From Streptomyces sp. NBC_00663 (GTDB lineage: Bacteria; Actinomycetota; Actinomycetes; Streptomycetales; Streptomycetaceae): a DNA stretch of 64,000 bases. The notes beneath the pieces were generated by a model. The model was not told the DNA's origin, did no database searches, and saw nothing but the letters and a program-made list of their open reading frames with translations. The stretch lies in NCBI RefSeq assembly GCF_036226885.1, contig NZ_CP109027.1:930001-994000 (forward strand), read 5' to 3'. Numbering within the stretch: the stretch's first letter is position 1; every line of letters starts with the position of its first letter. Positions 17,455 to 27,184 of this stretch are shown one piece after another. Both the position numbers and the translations under genes were made by a program.

Positions 17455-18372
17455 ATGGAACTCCGCCATCTCCAGCACTTCGTCGCGGTCGCCGAGGATC
17501 AGCATTTCACCCGGGCCGCCGAACGGCTGCTGGTCTCCCAGTCGGGGCTGTCCGCCTCGATCCGGGCGCTGGAGCGGGAGCTACAGACCCCGCTGTTCGT
17601 GCGCACGACCCGGCGGGTGACGCTCACCCCGGCCGGGCGGGCGCTGCTGGGCGAGGCGGAGCGGATCCTGGCGCAGGTGCGGGCGGCCCACGAGGCGGTG
17701 GCCGCGGTCCAGGGCGTCCTGCGCGGGATGCTCGCCCTCGGGTCCGAGCAGTGCATCGCCGGGGTGCATGTGGCGGGGCTGCTCGCCGCGTTCCGCCGGC
17801 AGCACCCCGACGTGGAGATCTGTCTGCGGCAGGCGGGCTCGGGCGCGCTCGCCGAGGAGGTCGCCGCCGGACGCCTCGACCTGGCGTTCGCGGTGCGGAC
17901 GGCCCAGGAGGACACCGACCAGCTGCGGGTCGTACCGCTGGCCGGGGAGCCGATGACCGTCCTGTGCCACCCGGACCACCGGCTCGCGCGCGCCGGTGCC
18001 GCAGTGACCCCGGAGGATCTCGGCAGCGAGGTCTTCGTCGACTTCCACCCGGACTGGGGCCCGCGCCGCACCACCGACGCCGCGTTCGCCGCGGCGGGCG
18101 TACGGCGGGCGGTCGCGCTGGAGGTGAACGACGTGCACAGCCTCCTGGACCTGGTGGACGAGAACCTCGGCGTGGCCGTCGTTCCCCGCCACTTCCGGCA
18201 CAAGCGGCCGGCCCTGACCGCGCTGCCGGTGAAGGGCACCGGGGAGACCGTGTACGAGACGGTCGCCCTGCTGCCGCCCGAGCAGGCCACCAGCCCGGCG
18301 GCGCGGGCCCTGATGGCGCTGCTGGAAACAGGGGGCGTAGGTACACCCCAGGACGGGGCTCACCCCTCCTGA
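17455..18372 (+). CDS. LysR-family transcriptional regulator
   Basis: 305 residues. The winged helix-turn-helix is LRHLQHFVAVAEDQHFTRAAERLLVSQSGLSASIRALERELQTPLFVRTTR in residues 2-52, and a periplasmic-binding-like effector domain follows (MLALGSEQCIAG onward, ending near GETVYETVALL). It is divergent from the aldo/keto reductase gene across tandem repeats at 17317-17370, so it probably controls that gene and itself. The carotenoid oxygenase gene follows 67 bp later on the same strand and could be cotranscribed. Confidence 0.92.
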   Translation: MELRHLQHFVAVAEDQHFTRAAERLLVSQSGLSASIRALERELQTPLFVRTTRRVTLTPAGRALLGEAERILAQVRAAHEAVAAVQGVLRGMLALGSEQCIAGVHVAGLLAAFRRQHPDVEICLRQAGSGALAEEVAAGRLDLAFAVRTAQEDTDQLRVVPLAGEPMTVLCHPDHRLARAGAAVTPEDLGSEVFVDFHPDWGPRRTTDAAFAAAGVRRAVALEVNDVHSLLDLVDENLGVAVVPRHFRHKRPALTALPVKGTGETVYETVALLPPEQATSPAARALMALLETGGVGTPQDGAHPS

Positions 18373-18439
18373 CCGGGCCCGTCTCCCACCGCAGACTCAT
18401 GAGCGTCCCCAGACGACAACTGCGGTCAGGAGTACGGAG

Positions 18440-19927
18440 ATGACGGACCCCACACGACGGAACGTGCTGCGCGGCGCGGCGGCGCTCGCGGCGGCGGGCG
18501 GACTGGCCGGCACGGGAGCGAGGGCGGCGGTCGCCGCCCCCCAGGCGCCCGCGGCACACCGATTCCCCTTCCTGGAGGGCGCGTTCGAGCCCGTCACGGA
18601 GGAACTGACGGCGTTCGACCTGCCGGTGACCGGGCGCATCCCGCGCGACCTCAACGGGCGCTATCTGCGCAACGGCCCCAACGTCCTGGGCCTTGAGGAC
18701 CCGCGCGCCCACCACTGGATGCTCGGCGACGGCATGGTCCACGGCGTCCGGCTGCGCGACGGCCGGGCCGAGTGGTACCGCAACCGCTGGGTGCGCTCCT
18801 CCCAGGTGGCGAAGAAGCTCGGCGAGCCCTACCCGGGTCCGGTGCCGCCGGACGACTTTCCCTGCAACACCCATGTGATCCCGTACCGGGGGCGGATCCT
18901 CACGCTCCAGGAGAGCGGTCCGCTGCCGTACGAACTCGACGACGAGCTCAACACCGTCGGGACGTACGACTTCCGGGGCACCCTGAAGGGCCCGCTCACC
19001 GCGCACACCAAGTTCGACGTCCACGCCGGTGAACTGCACGCCATCGCCTACTACCCGACCTGGGACCACGTACGGCACCTGGTCGTGGACCCGACGGGGC
19101 GGGTGTCCCGCACCACCAGGATCCCGGTCGCGGACGCGCCGATGATCCACGACTTCGCCCTCACCGAGCACCACGTGGTCATCCTCGACATGCCGGTCAC
19201 CTTCGACCCGGCGGGCGCCGAGCGCGGCGACATCGTCCCGTACGTCTGGAACGACAGCCACCCGGCACGGGTCGGGGTCCTGCCCCGCAAGGGCGGCACG
19301 GTCCGCTGGTTCGAGGTCGACCCGGTCTACTACTCGCACACCCTCAACGCCTACGAGGAGGGCCCGAACATCGTCATCGACATGACGAACTTCGACGCGC
19401 CCTTCTTCGTCGCGGGCAAGGGCTCGGGCGGCCCCTACGGGGCGAGCACACCCCGGCTCGACCGCTGGACCATCGACCTGCGCCATGGCCGGGTCAGGAC
19501 CCGGACCCTCGACGACCGCCCCCAGGAGTTCCCGCGCGTGAACGAGGCGCTGGTCTCCCGCCGGCACCGCTACGGCTACACGGCGGCGTCCGCCGAGATG
19601 GCGCGGGCGTACATGACGCTCGACGGCAACCCGCCCGACGAGGCGTTCAGCAACGCGCTCATCAAGCAGGACCTGCTGCGCGGCACGACCCAGGTGCACC
19701 GGCTGCCGCGCGGGGCGGCGGCGAGCGAGGCCGTGTTCGTACCGCGTGAGCACGCCACGGCCGAGGACGACGGTTATGCGATCGCGTACGTCCACGATCC
19801 GGACCGCGGGGCGTCGGACCTGGTGATCCTCCCGGCGCAGGACTTCACCGGCGAGCCGGTCGCCCGGATCCAGCTGCCGGGACGGGTGCCGCTCGGCTTC
19901 CACGGCAGCTGGATCCCGGACGCGTGA
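18440..19927 (+). CDS. Carotenoid cleavage oxygenase (RPE65/CCD family), Tat-type leader
   Basis: 495 residues. The leader TRRNVLRGAAALAAAGGLAG is a twin-arginine-like signal, which is unusual for this family. The four iron-binding histidines can be placed: His189 (TAHTKFD), His237 (MIHDFALTEHHVV), His300 (YSHTLNAYEEG) and His488 (GFHGSW). Members split double bonds of carotenoids, stilbenes or lignin fragments with oxygen. An exported copy would act on extracellular phenylpropanoid or membrane carotenoid substrates; the substrate is not visible. The ATG follows ACGGAG. The DinB-like gene starts 26 bp after its stop. Confidence 0.92.
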   Translation: MTDPTRRNVLRGAAALAAAGGLAGTGARAAVAAPQAPAAHRFPFLEGAFEPVTEELTAFDLPVTGRIPRDLNGRYLRNGPNVLGLEDPRAHHWMLGDGMVHGVRLRDGRAEWYRNRWVRSSQVAKKLGEPYPGPVPPDDFPCNTHVIPYRGRILTLQESGPLPYELDDELNTVGTYDFRGTLKGPLTAHTKFDVHAGELHAIAYYPTWDHVRHLVVDPTGRVSRTTRIPVADAPMIHDFALTEHHVVILDMPVTFDPAGAERGDIVPYVWNDSHPARVGVLPRKGGTVRWFEVDPVYYSHTLNAYEEGPNIVIDMTNFDAPFFVAGKGSGGPYGASTPRLDRWTIDLRHGRVRTRTLDDRPQEFPRVNEALVSRRHRYGYTAASAEMARAYMTLDGNPPDEAFSNALIKQDLLRGTTQVHRLPRGAAASEAVFVPREHATAEDDGYAIAYVHDPDRGASDLVILPAQDFTGEPVARIQLPGRVPLGFHGSWIPDA

Positions 19928-19953
19928 GCCCTTCGGATGCGATGGTGGAGGGC

Positions 19954-20463
19954 ATGCACGCAAAGGACATCCTCATCGACGGTTTCAGCCGCATCCAGGA
20001 AGAAGTCCATGCCGCCGTCGAGGGCCTGACCCCCGACGAGCTCAACCACCGCCCCGCCCCCGACGCCAACTCCGTCACCTGGCTGCTCTGGCACCTCACC
20101 CGCGTCCAGGACGATCACATGGCCGACGCCTTCGGGCTCGACCAGGTGTGGCTGACCCAGGACTGGGAGAAGCGCTTCGGCCTCGACCTGCCGCCCCGCG
20201 ACCACGGGTACGGCCACACCACCGCGCAGGTCGCGAAGGTACGGGTCGATTCCGCGGAGCTGCTGACCGGGTACTACGACGCCGTCCACGCCCAGAGCCT
20301 TCAGGCGCTGCGCGAGGTGACCGCGGCGGACCTGGAGCGGATCGTGGACGACAACTGGGATCCGCCGGTCACCCTGGGCGTACGGCTGGTCAGCGTCCTG
20401 TCCGACGATCTCCAGCACGTCGGACAGGCCGCCTACCTCCGTGGGCTGCTTCAGACCGCGTAG
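19954..20463 (+). CDS. DinB / DUF664 family protein
   Basis: 169 residues of the DinB-like four-helix fold: [52 protein letters not shown] (metal-binding His) and [19 protein letters not shown] (second His region). In actinomycetes many relatives are mycothiol-dependent enzymes. The start is uncertain: ATG 19954 (MHAKD) matches relatives but GGAGGG sits only one base away, while ATG 19942 and GTG 19924 are in frame. Its 3' end overlaps the adenosine deaminase gene by 13 bp, tail to tail. Confidence 0.85.
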   Translation: MHAKDILIDGFSRIQEEVHAAVEGLTPDELNHRPAPDANSVTWLLWHLTRVQDDHMADAFGLDQVWLTQDWEKRFGLDLPPRDHGYGHTTAQVAKVRVDSAELLTGYYDAVHAQSLQALREVTAADLERIVDDNWDPPVTLGVRLVSVLSDDLQHVGQAAYLRGLLQTA

Positions 20464-21515
20464 CCCGGCAGGACGACGTCCTCGATGAGGGCCTTGCGCT
20501 CGTCGAACGGGATGAACGCGCTCTTGACGGCGTTCACCGTGACCGTGCGCAGGTCCTCGACCGTCCAGCCCGCCTCCTCGACCAGCAGGGACATCTCACG
20601 GGTCATGGTCGTGCCCGACACCAGACGGTTGTCGGTGTTGAGCGTGACGCGGAAGCCCAGGTCCTTCAGGGCCGTGATCGGGTGTTCGGCGATCGAGGCG
20701 GCTGCGCCGGTCTGGAGGTTGGAGGTGGGGCACATCTCCAGGGCGATCCGGCGGTCGCGGACCCAGCCCGCGAGCCGGCCGAGCTTGCCGTCCACGATGT
20801 CCTCGGTGAGGCGCACGCCGTGGCCGATGCGCTGGGCGCCGCAGACCTGGAGGGCCTGGTGGATGCTGGGCAGGCCGTGGGCCTCACCGGCGTGGATGGT
20901 GAAGGGCACGCTCTCGCGGCGCAGGTGCTCGAAGGCGGCGAGGTGGTCGGCGGGCGGGAAGCCGTCCTCGGCGCCGGCGATGTCGAAACCGACGACACCC
21001 GCGTCACGGAAGGCGACGGCGAGGTCGGCCGCCTCGGCGACGCGGTCGAACATCCGCATGCCGCACAGCAGCGTGCCCACGCGGACCGGCGTCCCGGCCG
21101 CGGCGGCCTTGGCCATACCGGCGGCGAGGCCCTCCTGGACGGTCTCGACGACCTCGCTCATCGCGAGCCCGCCCCGTGTGTTCAGCTCGGGGGCGTAGCG
21201 CACCTCGGCGTAGACCACGCCGTCGGCGGCGAGGTCGAGCACGTACTCCTCGGCGGTGCGGAGCAGTCCCTCGCGGGTCTGCATCACGGCGAGGGTGTGC
21301 TCGAAGGTGGCGATGTAGCGGACCAGGTCGCCGGAGTTCGCGGCGTCGTAGTACCAGGCGGCGAGCTCGTCCGGGTCCGTGGTGGGCAGGGTGTGACCGA
21401 CCTCGGCGGCCAGCTCCACCACGGTGGCGGGGCGCAGGCCGCCGTCGAGGTGGTCGTGCAGGACGGCCTTGGGGAGGCGGCGGATCACATCGAGGTCTAC
21501 GCGCGTAGCAGTCAT
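20451..21515 (-). CDS. add: Adenosine deaminase
   Basis: 354 residues, the usual length. Zinc-binding and catalytic motifs are present: [16 protein letters not shown] (HxH), [18 protein letters not shown] (His, then Glu in GEAHG), RIGHGVRL (catalytic His) and [28 protein letters not shown] supplies the last metal Asp and the base. It converts adenosine to inosine in purine salvage. The VOC gene 50 bp upstream may be cotranscribed. The ATG at 21515 is preceded by the expected purine-rich stretch. Confidence 0.95.
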   Translation of the reverse strand: MTATRVDLDVIRRLPKAVLHDHLDGGLRPATVVELAAEVGHTLPTTDPDELAAWYYDAANSGDLVRYIATFEHTLAVMQTREGLLRTAEEYVLDLAADGVVYAEVRYAPELNTRGGLAMSEVVETVQEGLAAGMAKAAAAGTPVRVGTLLCGMRMFDRVAEAADLAVAFRDAGVVGFDIAGAEDGFPPADHLAAFEHLRRESVPFTIHAGEAHGLPSIHQALQVCGAQRIGHGVRLTEDIVDGKLGRLAGWVRDRRIALEMCPTSNLQTGAAASIAEHPITALKDLGFRVTLNTDNRLVSGTTMTREMSLLVEEAGWTVEDLRTVTVNAVKSAFIPFDERKALIEDVVLPGYAV

Positions 21516-21565
21516 GGCGGGTCTTTCTGAGGAGCTGGGGCGGAACGGCGGGGAGAGGAAGGGAG

Positions 21566-21958
21566 TCAGTCGGCCGGCTGGAGCAGGTCCCAGCGGTTGC
21601 CGTACAGGTCCTGGAAGACGGCGACCGAGCCGTACGCCTCATGGCGCGGCTCCTCCAGGAAGGTCACACCGGCGGCCACCATCCGGGCGTGGTCGCGGGC
21701 GAAGTCGTCGGTGTGCAGGAAGAACCCGACGCGCCCGCCGGTCTGGTCTCCGACCCGGCCGCGCTGGGCGTCGTCCTTGGCGCGGGCGAGCAGCAGGCCG
21801 GTACCGCTTCCCTCCGTGCCGGGCTCCACGACGACCCAGCGGGCGCCGCCGGGACGCGGGGCGTCCTCGACGAGCCGGAAGCCGAGGGCCTCGGTGTAGA
21901 AGCGGATCGCCTCGTCGTAGTCGTCGACGACGAGGGTGACCAGGGCGATGCGTCTCAT
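21566..21958 (-). CDS. Single-domain VOC-family protein
   Basis: 130 residues: [64 protein letters not shown] and [17 protein letters not shown], the full glyoxalase/dioxygenase-like half module. Substrate unknown. It is likely the first gene of a two-gene unit with the adenosine deaminase gene. Confidence 0.85.
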   Translation of the reverse strand: MRRIALVTLVVDDYDEAIRFYTEALGFRLVEDAPRPGGARWVVVEPGTEGSGTGLLLARAKDDAQRGRVGDQTGGRVGFFLHTDDFARDHARMVAAGVTFLEEPRHEAYGSVAVFQDLYGNRWDLLQPAD

Positions 21959-22111
21959 CGGGGCCTTTCGGGGCGTGGGATTAGCCGGAGAGGTTATACG
22001 TAAAACTCGTCGGACGCCAGTCGCATTCCACGCCGGGGGCCGCGGCTGGGTCCACCGCCCTAGGACCGCGGTCCGATGCGGCGGGGGCCGAGGCCGGTTA
22101 GCGTCCCGGGG

Positions 22112-22570
22112 ATGGAGATCAGTAAGCGGCCCCGCGAACCCGAACAGCGCAAGCGTGAGCTTCTCGCCCGGCTCGATCAGGAGATGGACGTGTGGGTGGC
22201 CACGGCGGACGCCGACGGGCTTCCTTGTCTGGTCCCCCTCTGGTTCCTGTGGGACGGCGAGGCCGTGTGGCTGGCGACGCGTCTGAGGACGCCGACCGGC
22301 CGCAATCTGCGGGACGCCGGACAGGCCCGGCTGGCACTCGGGGACACACAGGACGTCGTGCTGCTCGACGGCGCCGCGCAGATGTACGCGGCGGACACGG
22401 TGCCGCCGGCCGCGGCGGAGGCGTTCCGCGCGAAGACCGGCTGGGATCCGCGGGCCGACAGCCTGCCGTACGCCTGGTTCCGGGTACGTCCGCACACGGT
22501 GCAGGCGCGCAACGGTGAGCACGAGATGCGGGGCCGGTATCTGATGCGGGACGGGGTGTGGGCCGTGTGA
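22112..22570 (+). CDS. Pyridoxamine 5'-phosphate oxidase-fold protein (flavin/F420 binding)
   Basis: 152 residues with the split-barrel pattern: ELLARLDQEMDVWVATADADGLPCLVPLWFLWDGEAVWLAT, then TGRNLRDAGQARLALGDTQDVVLLDG. Such proteins bind FMN or F420 and reduce small molecules, or store cofactors. The ATG at 22112 lies 153 bp after the divergent VOC gene. The phosphate-binding Arg positions are not certain, so FMN against F420 cannot be decided. Confidence 0.8.
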   Translation: MEISKRPREPEQRKRELLARLDQEMDVWVATADADGLPCLVPLWFLWDGEAVWLATRLRTPTGRNLRDAGQARLALGDTQDVVLLDGAAQMYAADTVPPAAAEAFRAKTGWDPRADSLPYAWFRVRPHTVQARNGEHEMRGRYLMRDGVWAV

Positions 22571-22590
22571 GGCGTCGGGTACGGGGCTGA

Positions 22591-23484
22591 TCAACCTGCC
22601 TGTGCGTGCACGGAGTTGAGGCGGGTCAGCTCGTCGTCGGTCAGGCGGATGGCGGCCGCCGCCACGTTCTCGGTCAGGTGGTCGGGGTTGCCGGTGCCGG
22701 GGATGGCGAGCAGGTGCGGGGCCTGGTGCAGGGTCCAGGCGATACGGATCTGCGCGGGGCTCGCGCCGTGCGCCTGTGCGATGGCGAGCACTTCGGCGTC
22801 GTGGTGCGCGGTGGCACCGTGTTCGCCCGCGTCACCGGCCACCGCGTAGAACGGGACGTAGGCGATGCCCTGTTCACCGCAGATGCGCAGCAGTTCGTCG
22901 GGGTGGTCCAGGGCGTAGCGGTTCTGCACGCTGACCACGGGGGCGATGGCCTGTGCCTCGGCGAGATGGTGCGGCCTGACGGCGGAGAGGCCGAGGTGGC
23001 GGACCAGTCCGGCCTCGCGCAGTTCGGCGAGGGCACCGAAGTGGTCGGCAACGGAGTCCTGGCCCATGCGGCGCAGATAGACGACGTCGAGGTGGTCGCG
23101 GCCCAACTGGCGCAGGTTCTCCTCGACATGGCCGCGCAGGTCCTCGGGGCGGGCGGAGGTGCCCCACTCCCCCGTCCAGTCGCGGAAGGGGCCGACCTTG
23201 GCGGCGATGACGAGCTCGTCGGCGTACGGCGCCAGGGCCGTGTTGATCAGTTCGTTGGCGGAGCGCAGCGACGAGAAGTAGAAGGCGGCCGTGTCGATGT
23301 GGTTGACGCCGAGTTCGATCGCCTTGTGCAGCACGGCGATCGCCTGTCGTCGGTCGCTCGGTGTCCCGTGGTGGAAGGCAGCGCTGCCCGTCAGCCGCAT
23401 CGCGCCGAGGCCGAGGCGGTTGACGGACAGGTCGCCGAGTTTCCAGGTGCCCGCGGCGTCCGCGGTGATCGTTTCGGAGGTCAT
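22591..23484 (-). CDS. Aldo/keto reductase (pyridoxal reductase-like)
   Basis: 297 residues. Catalytic residues appear in VNHIDTAAFYFSSLRSANELI (Asp, Tyr), LVIAAKVGPF (Lys) and LDVVYLRRMG, where the usual His is replaced by Arg. The C-terminal IPGTGNPDHLTENVAAAAIRL is the NADP-binding segment. The start is ATG at 23484. It lies 55 bp downstream of the phosphoketolase gene on the same strand, so the two may share a transcript; the substrate is not known. Confidence 0.85.
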   Translation of the reverse strand: MTSETITADAAGTWKLGDLSVNRLGLGAMRLTGSAAFHHGTPSDRRQAIAVLHKAIELGVNHIDTAAFYFSSLRSANELINTALAPYADELVIAAKVGPFRDWTGEWGTSARPEDLRGHVEENLRQLGRDHLDVVYLRRMGQDSVADHFGALAELREAGLVRHLGLSAVRPHHLAEAQAIAPVVSVQNRYALDHPDELLRICGEQGIAYVPFYAVAGDAGEHGATAHHDAEVLAIAQAHGASPAQIRIAWTLHQAPHLLAIPGTGNPDHLTENVAAAAIRLTDDELTRLNSVHAQAG

Positions 23485-23539
23485 CGGTGGAGTGTCACAC
23501 AGGGTTCCGCGGCGGACGACCCCTTTACGGACTCATGGA

Positions 23540-25924
23540 TCAGCCGTCCCAGGACCAGTCCGCCACCTCCGGCAGGTCGGTGCCGTGCTCGCGGATCCAC
23601 TCGTGGTGGCGCAGCCGGCTGTCCGCCATCTCCTGGCGTACGGCGGTGGCGCGGACGGCGAGGCCGGGGACGCGGTCGATGACGTCCATGACGAGGCGGT
23701 AGCGGTCGAGGTCGTTGCGGACGACCATGTCGAAGGGCGTTGTGGTGGTGCCGATCTCCTTGTAGCCGCGGACGTGCAGATGGGGGTGGCCGGTGCGGCG
23801 GTAGGCGAGGCGGTGGATCAGCCAGGGGTAGCCGTGGTAGGCGAAGATCACCGGCTTGTCGGGGGTGAAGAGCCCGTCGTACTCGAAGTCGCTCATCCCG
23901 TGCGGGTGTTCCTCGCTCGGCAGCAGCCGGGCGATGTCGACGACGTTGACGACGCGCACGGCGAGGTCGGGCAGATGACGGCGGAGCAACTGGGCCGCGG
24001 CCAGCGTCTCCTGGGTGGGGACGTCGCCCGCGCAGGCCAGCACCACGTCGGGTTCGCGGCTGCCGTCCTCGGTGCCGGCCCAGTCCCAGACGCCGAGTCC
24101 GCGGGCGCAGTGGACGCGGGCCTGGTCCATGGACAGCCAGTCGTAGCAGGGCTGTTTGCCGGCGACGACGACGTTGACATAGTCGCGGCTGCGCAGCACA
24201 TGGTCGGCGACGGAGAGCAGGGTGTTGGCGTCCGGCGGGAAGTAGACCCGTACCGCTTCCGGACTCTTGTTGAGGATGTGGTCGACGAAGCCGGGGTCCT
24301 GGTGGGAGAAGCCGTTGTGGTCCTGGCGCCAGACGTGCGAGGTGAGCAGGTAGTTGAGGGAGGCGATGGGGGCCCGCCAGGGCAGCCGGCGGGTGACGCG
24401 CAGCCACTTGATGTGCTGGTTGACCATCGAGTCGACGATGTGGACGAAGGCCTCGTAGCAGGAGAAGAGTCCGTGGCGGCCGGTGAGAAGGTAGCCCTCC
24501 AGCCAGCCCTGGCAGGTGTGTTCGGAGAGGATCTCCATCACCCGGCCGTGCCGGTCGAGATGTTCGTCGACGTCGTAGGTGTCGGCCTGCCATGCCTTGC
24601 CGCTGGCCGAGTAGACGGCCTGGAGGCGGTTGGAGGCGGTCTCGTCGGGGCCGACGAGGCGGAAGTCGCGGCGGTCGGCGGTGGCTTGCATGACGTGTTC
24701 GAGCAAGTCGCCCAGGACTCGGGTGGGTTCGTGGAGGGTGGCGCCGGGTTTGTCGACCGGTACGGCGAACCGTTCCAGGGGCGGCAGGGGCAACGACCGT
24801 AGGAGAAGGCCTCCGTTGGCGTGCGGGGTGGCGCCGAGGCGGTGCGGTCCGTCGGGGACATGGGTCAGGAGATGGGGGCGCGGGCGGCCCTGTTCGTCGA
24901 AGAGTTCCTCGGGGCGGTAGGAGCGCAGCCACGCCTCCAACTGCCGTAGGTGGTCCGGGTTGTCGCGTACGGCGGACAGGGGGACCTGGTGGGAGCGCCA
25001 CGTGTCGGCCACGGGGAGGCCGTCGACCTCGGCGGGGCCGGTCCAGCCCTTCGGTGTACGCAGCACGATCATCGGCCAGCGAGGGCGTTCGCCGGCGCCC
25101 TGCTCGCGGGCGGCGTGCTGGATGGCGGCGATGCGGTCGAGCGCGGTGTCCAGGGCGTCGGCCATGGCGCGGTGGACGGTGGCCGGGTCGTCGCCGGTGA
25201 CATGGAGCGGGTCGTGGCCGTATCCCCTGAGCAGGGCGTCGAGTTCGTCCTCGGGGATGCGGGCGAGGACGGCCGGGTTGGCGATCTTGTAGCCGTTGAG
25301 GTGGAGGATCGGCAGGACGGCTCCGTCGTGGACGGGGTCGAGGAACTTGTCGGAGTGCCAGGACGCGGCCAGCGGGCCCGTCTCGGCCTCGCCGTCGCCG
25401 ATGACACAGGCGACGAGCAGGCCGGGGTTGTCGAAGGCGGCGCCGTAGGCGTGCGCGAGGGAGTAGCCGAGTTCGCCGCCCTCATGGATCGAGCCGGGGG
25501 TCTCCGGGGCGACATGGCTGGGGACGCCGCCCGGGAACGAGAACTGCCTGAACAGCCCGGCCATGCCCGGCCCGTCCCGGGTGATGTCGGGGTAGGTCTC
25601 GCTGTACGAGCCCTCCAGCCAGGAGTTGGCGAGCACCGCGGGGCCGCCGTGACCGGGTCCCCACACGCACAGGGCGTCCAGGTCGCGGGCCTTGATCACC
25701 CGGTTGAGGTGGGTGTGGACGAGGTTCAGACCGGGCGAGGTGCCCCAGTGACCGAGCAGCCGCGGCTTGACGTGCTCGGGGCGCAGGGGCTCGGTCAGCA
25801 GGGGGTTGGCCATGAGGTAGATCTGGCCGACGGCGAGGTAGTTCGCGGCACGCCAGTGGGCGTCCAGGGAGGTCAGCTCCTCGTCCGTGAGTACGCCGGT
25901 CGACTGCCGGGTTGCGGCGGACAT
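23540..25924 (-). CDS. xfp: Xylulose-5-phosphate / fructose-6-phosphate phosphoketolase
   Basis: 794 residues, typical length. The thiamine-pyrophosphate enzyme cleaves ketose phosphates with phosphate to acetyl phosphate. Diagnostic stretches are [80 protein letters not shown] (TPP/Mg motif), [19 protein letters not shown] and [16 protein letters not shown]. The ATG at 25924 follows AAGGGG. It is the first gene of a possible unit with the aldo/keto reductase gene downstream. Confidence 0.97.
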   Translation of the reverse strand: MSAATRQSTGVLTDEELTSLDAHWRAANYLAVGQIYLMANPLLTEPLRPEHVKPRLLGHWGTSPGLNLVHTHLNRVIKARDLDALCVWGPGHGGPAVLANSWLEGSYSETYPDITRDGPGMAGLFRQFSFPGGVPSHVAPETPGSIHEGGELGYSLAHAYGAAFDNPGLLVACVIGDGEAETGPLAASWHSDKFLDPVHDGAVLPILHLNGYKIANPAVLARIPEDELDALLRGYGHDPLHVTGDDPATVHRAMADALDTALDRIAAIQHAAREQGAGERPRWPMIVLRTPKGWTGPAEVDGLPVADTWRSHQVPLSAVRDNPDHLRQLEAWLRSYRPEELFDEQGRPRPHLLTHVPDGPHRLGATPHANGGLLLRSLPLPPLERFAVPVDKPGATLHEPTRVLGDLLEHVMQATADRRDFRLVGPDETASNRLQAVYSASGKAWQADTYDVDEHLDRHGRVMEILSEHTCQGWLEGYLLTGRHGLFSCYEAFVHIVDSMVNQHIKWLRVTRRLPWRAPIASLNYLLTSHVWRQDHNGFSHQDPGFVDHILNKSPEAVRVYFPPDANTLLSVADHVLRSRDYVNVVVAGKQPCYDWLSMDQARVHCARGLGVWDWAGTEDGSREPDVVLACAGDVPTQETLAAAQLLRRHLPDLAVRVVNVVDIARLLPSEEHPHGMSDFEYDGLFTPDKPVIFAYHGYPWLIHRLAYRRTGHPHLHVRGYKEIGTTTTPFDMVVRNDLDRYRLVMDVIDRVPGLAVRATAVRQEMADSRLRHHEWIREHGTDLPEVADWSWDG

Positions 25925-26076
25925 AGGGGGCCCCTTCCGAATCGGGGTATCTGGATCTCGGGCGAGTACGGGTGGACGGTGCCTGCCGTCCACCTTCGCC
26001 GCCGCGCCGGGTACCCGACAGGGCCGACCGGGCCACATGTGGGGAGGCCGATGGGGTGAGGCGAGCCGCCCAGGAC
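25925..26076. other. Upstream region of xfp
   Basis: This stretch should hold the xfp promoter. Beyond it, up to 27184, lies only a decayed gene and a 374-bp duplication, listed separately. I see no intact coding sequence between 25925 and 27184. Confidence 0.4.
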
Positions 26077-26644
26077 TCAGGAGGCGAGAGCCGCCCTGGG
26101 CTCAGGAACGCGCGGGACGCCATACCTCGTGCGTCCGCCGACGAGTGCGCGTCCGGCGACCGGTTCGGGCTCGATGCGGACGAAGGCCATGCGGGGTGCC
26201 GGGGCCCAGGACGGGGGGCCGGTACGGGACAGCCGCTCGTGTTCGGCGCGGTCGGTGACGAGGGGGGCCTGACCGGTGACGGCGACGGTGTGACCGGTGA
26301 CGGTGACGCTCCGGCCGGCCTGTGCACCACCGCGGCGAGGTAGGGCAGATCCGGGTCAGGGGGCTCGGCTCCGACGGCCACACCGTGGTCGCACGCCAGG
26401 ACCGGGAGGCGACCACGGCGCCGCCGACGGGCCGGCCCGGCTCGGACGCGGCTGAGGTGCGCGGGAGCACCGCCTCGTCAGCGTCGAGGGCGGAGTTCAC
26501 GGGGAGGACGGCGGGGAGGGCCTGAGGGGTGGGGACGGTCCGGCCGATGCGCGCGTGGCCGGCAGGGGCAGGCCCTCCTTTCGGTCGGGCTCGCGGAATC
26601 CGTCGTCGGGGTGGATGCCTCGCCGGCCTTTCGCCCGGAGTCAT
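26077..26644 (-). pseudogene. Decayed pyridoxamine-phosphate-oxidase-family gene
   Basis: Three reading frames together spell a flavin-binding split-barrel protein. An N-terminal part (IGRTVPTPQALPAVLPVN, ALDADEAVLPRTSA, GGAVVA) is in one frame, a short middle (AEPPDPDLPYLAAVV) in another, and the C-terminal half (RSVTVTGHTVAVTGQAPLV, TDRAEHERLSRTGPPSWAP, APRMAFVRIEPEPVAG) in the third, ending with TGA at 26077-26079. Relatives read ALPAV.PVNY.LDGD.VV, GWSVTVTG and WAPGPR..FVRI without interruption. At least two frameshifts therefore separate the parts. Its 5' half lies inside a tandemly duplicated segment. Confidence 0.6.
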
Positions 26645-27147
26645 GGTCTGCCTCCCATACCCGCGCCGCCCGACGTGAGGGACCACGGGCCCTGATGACA
26701 TGGCCAGTGGTCGCCCCTGACAGGGCCGCGCGGCCGGGGTCGGTGCGGGTCCGGTCGGAGGGTTCGGGGCGGGTATGGGAGGCAGACCACGGCGCCGCCG
26801 ACGGGCCGGCCCGGCTCGGACGCGGCCGAGGTGCGCGGGAGCACCGCCTCGTCAGCGTCGAGGGCGGAGTTCACGGGGAGGACGGCGGGGAGGGCCTGAG
26901 GGGTGGGGACGGTCCGGCCGATGCGCGCGTGGCCGGCAGGGGCAGGCCCTCCTTTCGGTCGGGCTCGCGGAATCCGTCGTCGGGGTGGATGCCTCGCCGG
27001 CCTTTCGCCCGGAGTCATGGTCTGCCTCCCATACCCGCGCCGCCCGACGTGAGGGACCACGGGCCCTGATGACATGGCCAGTGGTCGCCCCTGACAGGGC
27101 CGCGCGGCCGGGGTCGGTGCGGGTCCGGTCGGACGGTTCGGGGCGGG
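26411..27147. repeat. 374-bp-period direct tandem duplication
   Basis: The segment 26411-26773 is repeated at 26785-27147 with almost no differences (one C/G change near the end is visible). The copies are separated by 11 bases. Both start after a GGGAGGC. The segment carries the 5' half of the decayed flavin-fold gene, so a second headless 5' fragment (about 26785-27018 on the minus strand) lies upstream. The near identity says the duplication is recent. Confidence 0.9.
26644..26789. repeat. 21-bp inverted repeat spanning the duplication junction
   Basis: TGGTCTGCCTCCCATACCCGC at 26644-26664 reappears as its exact reverse complement at 26769-26789, across the boundary of the two copies; a third, direct copy is at 27018-27038. 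The spacer unique to the junction is thus the complement of an internal stretch, which suggests a template switch during replication. (The arm is 21 bases; its first 20 suffice to identify it.). Confidence 0.8.
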
Positions 27148-27184
27148 GAGCCGGGGCACCGGCGGCTCGCCGCCCCGACGTCCG

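Noticed and set aside
23481..25001. Large minus-strand frame (506 codons) inside phosphoketolase
   Set aside because: Same strand but shifted frame of xfp, extremely Pro/Arg-rich, no motifs.
26411..27147. Insertion sequence or integron at the 374-bp duplication
   Set aside because: There is no transposase, no terminal inverted repeats at the edges and no target-site duplication; a simple tandem duplication explains it.
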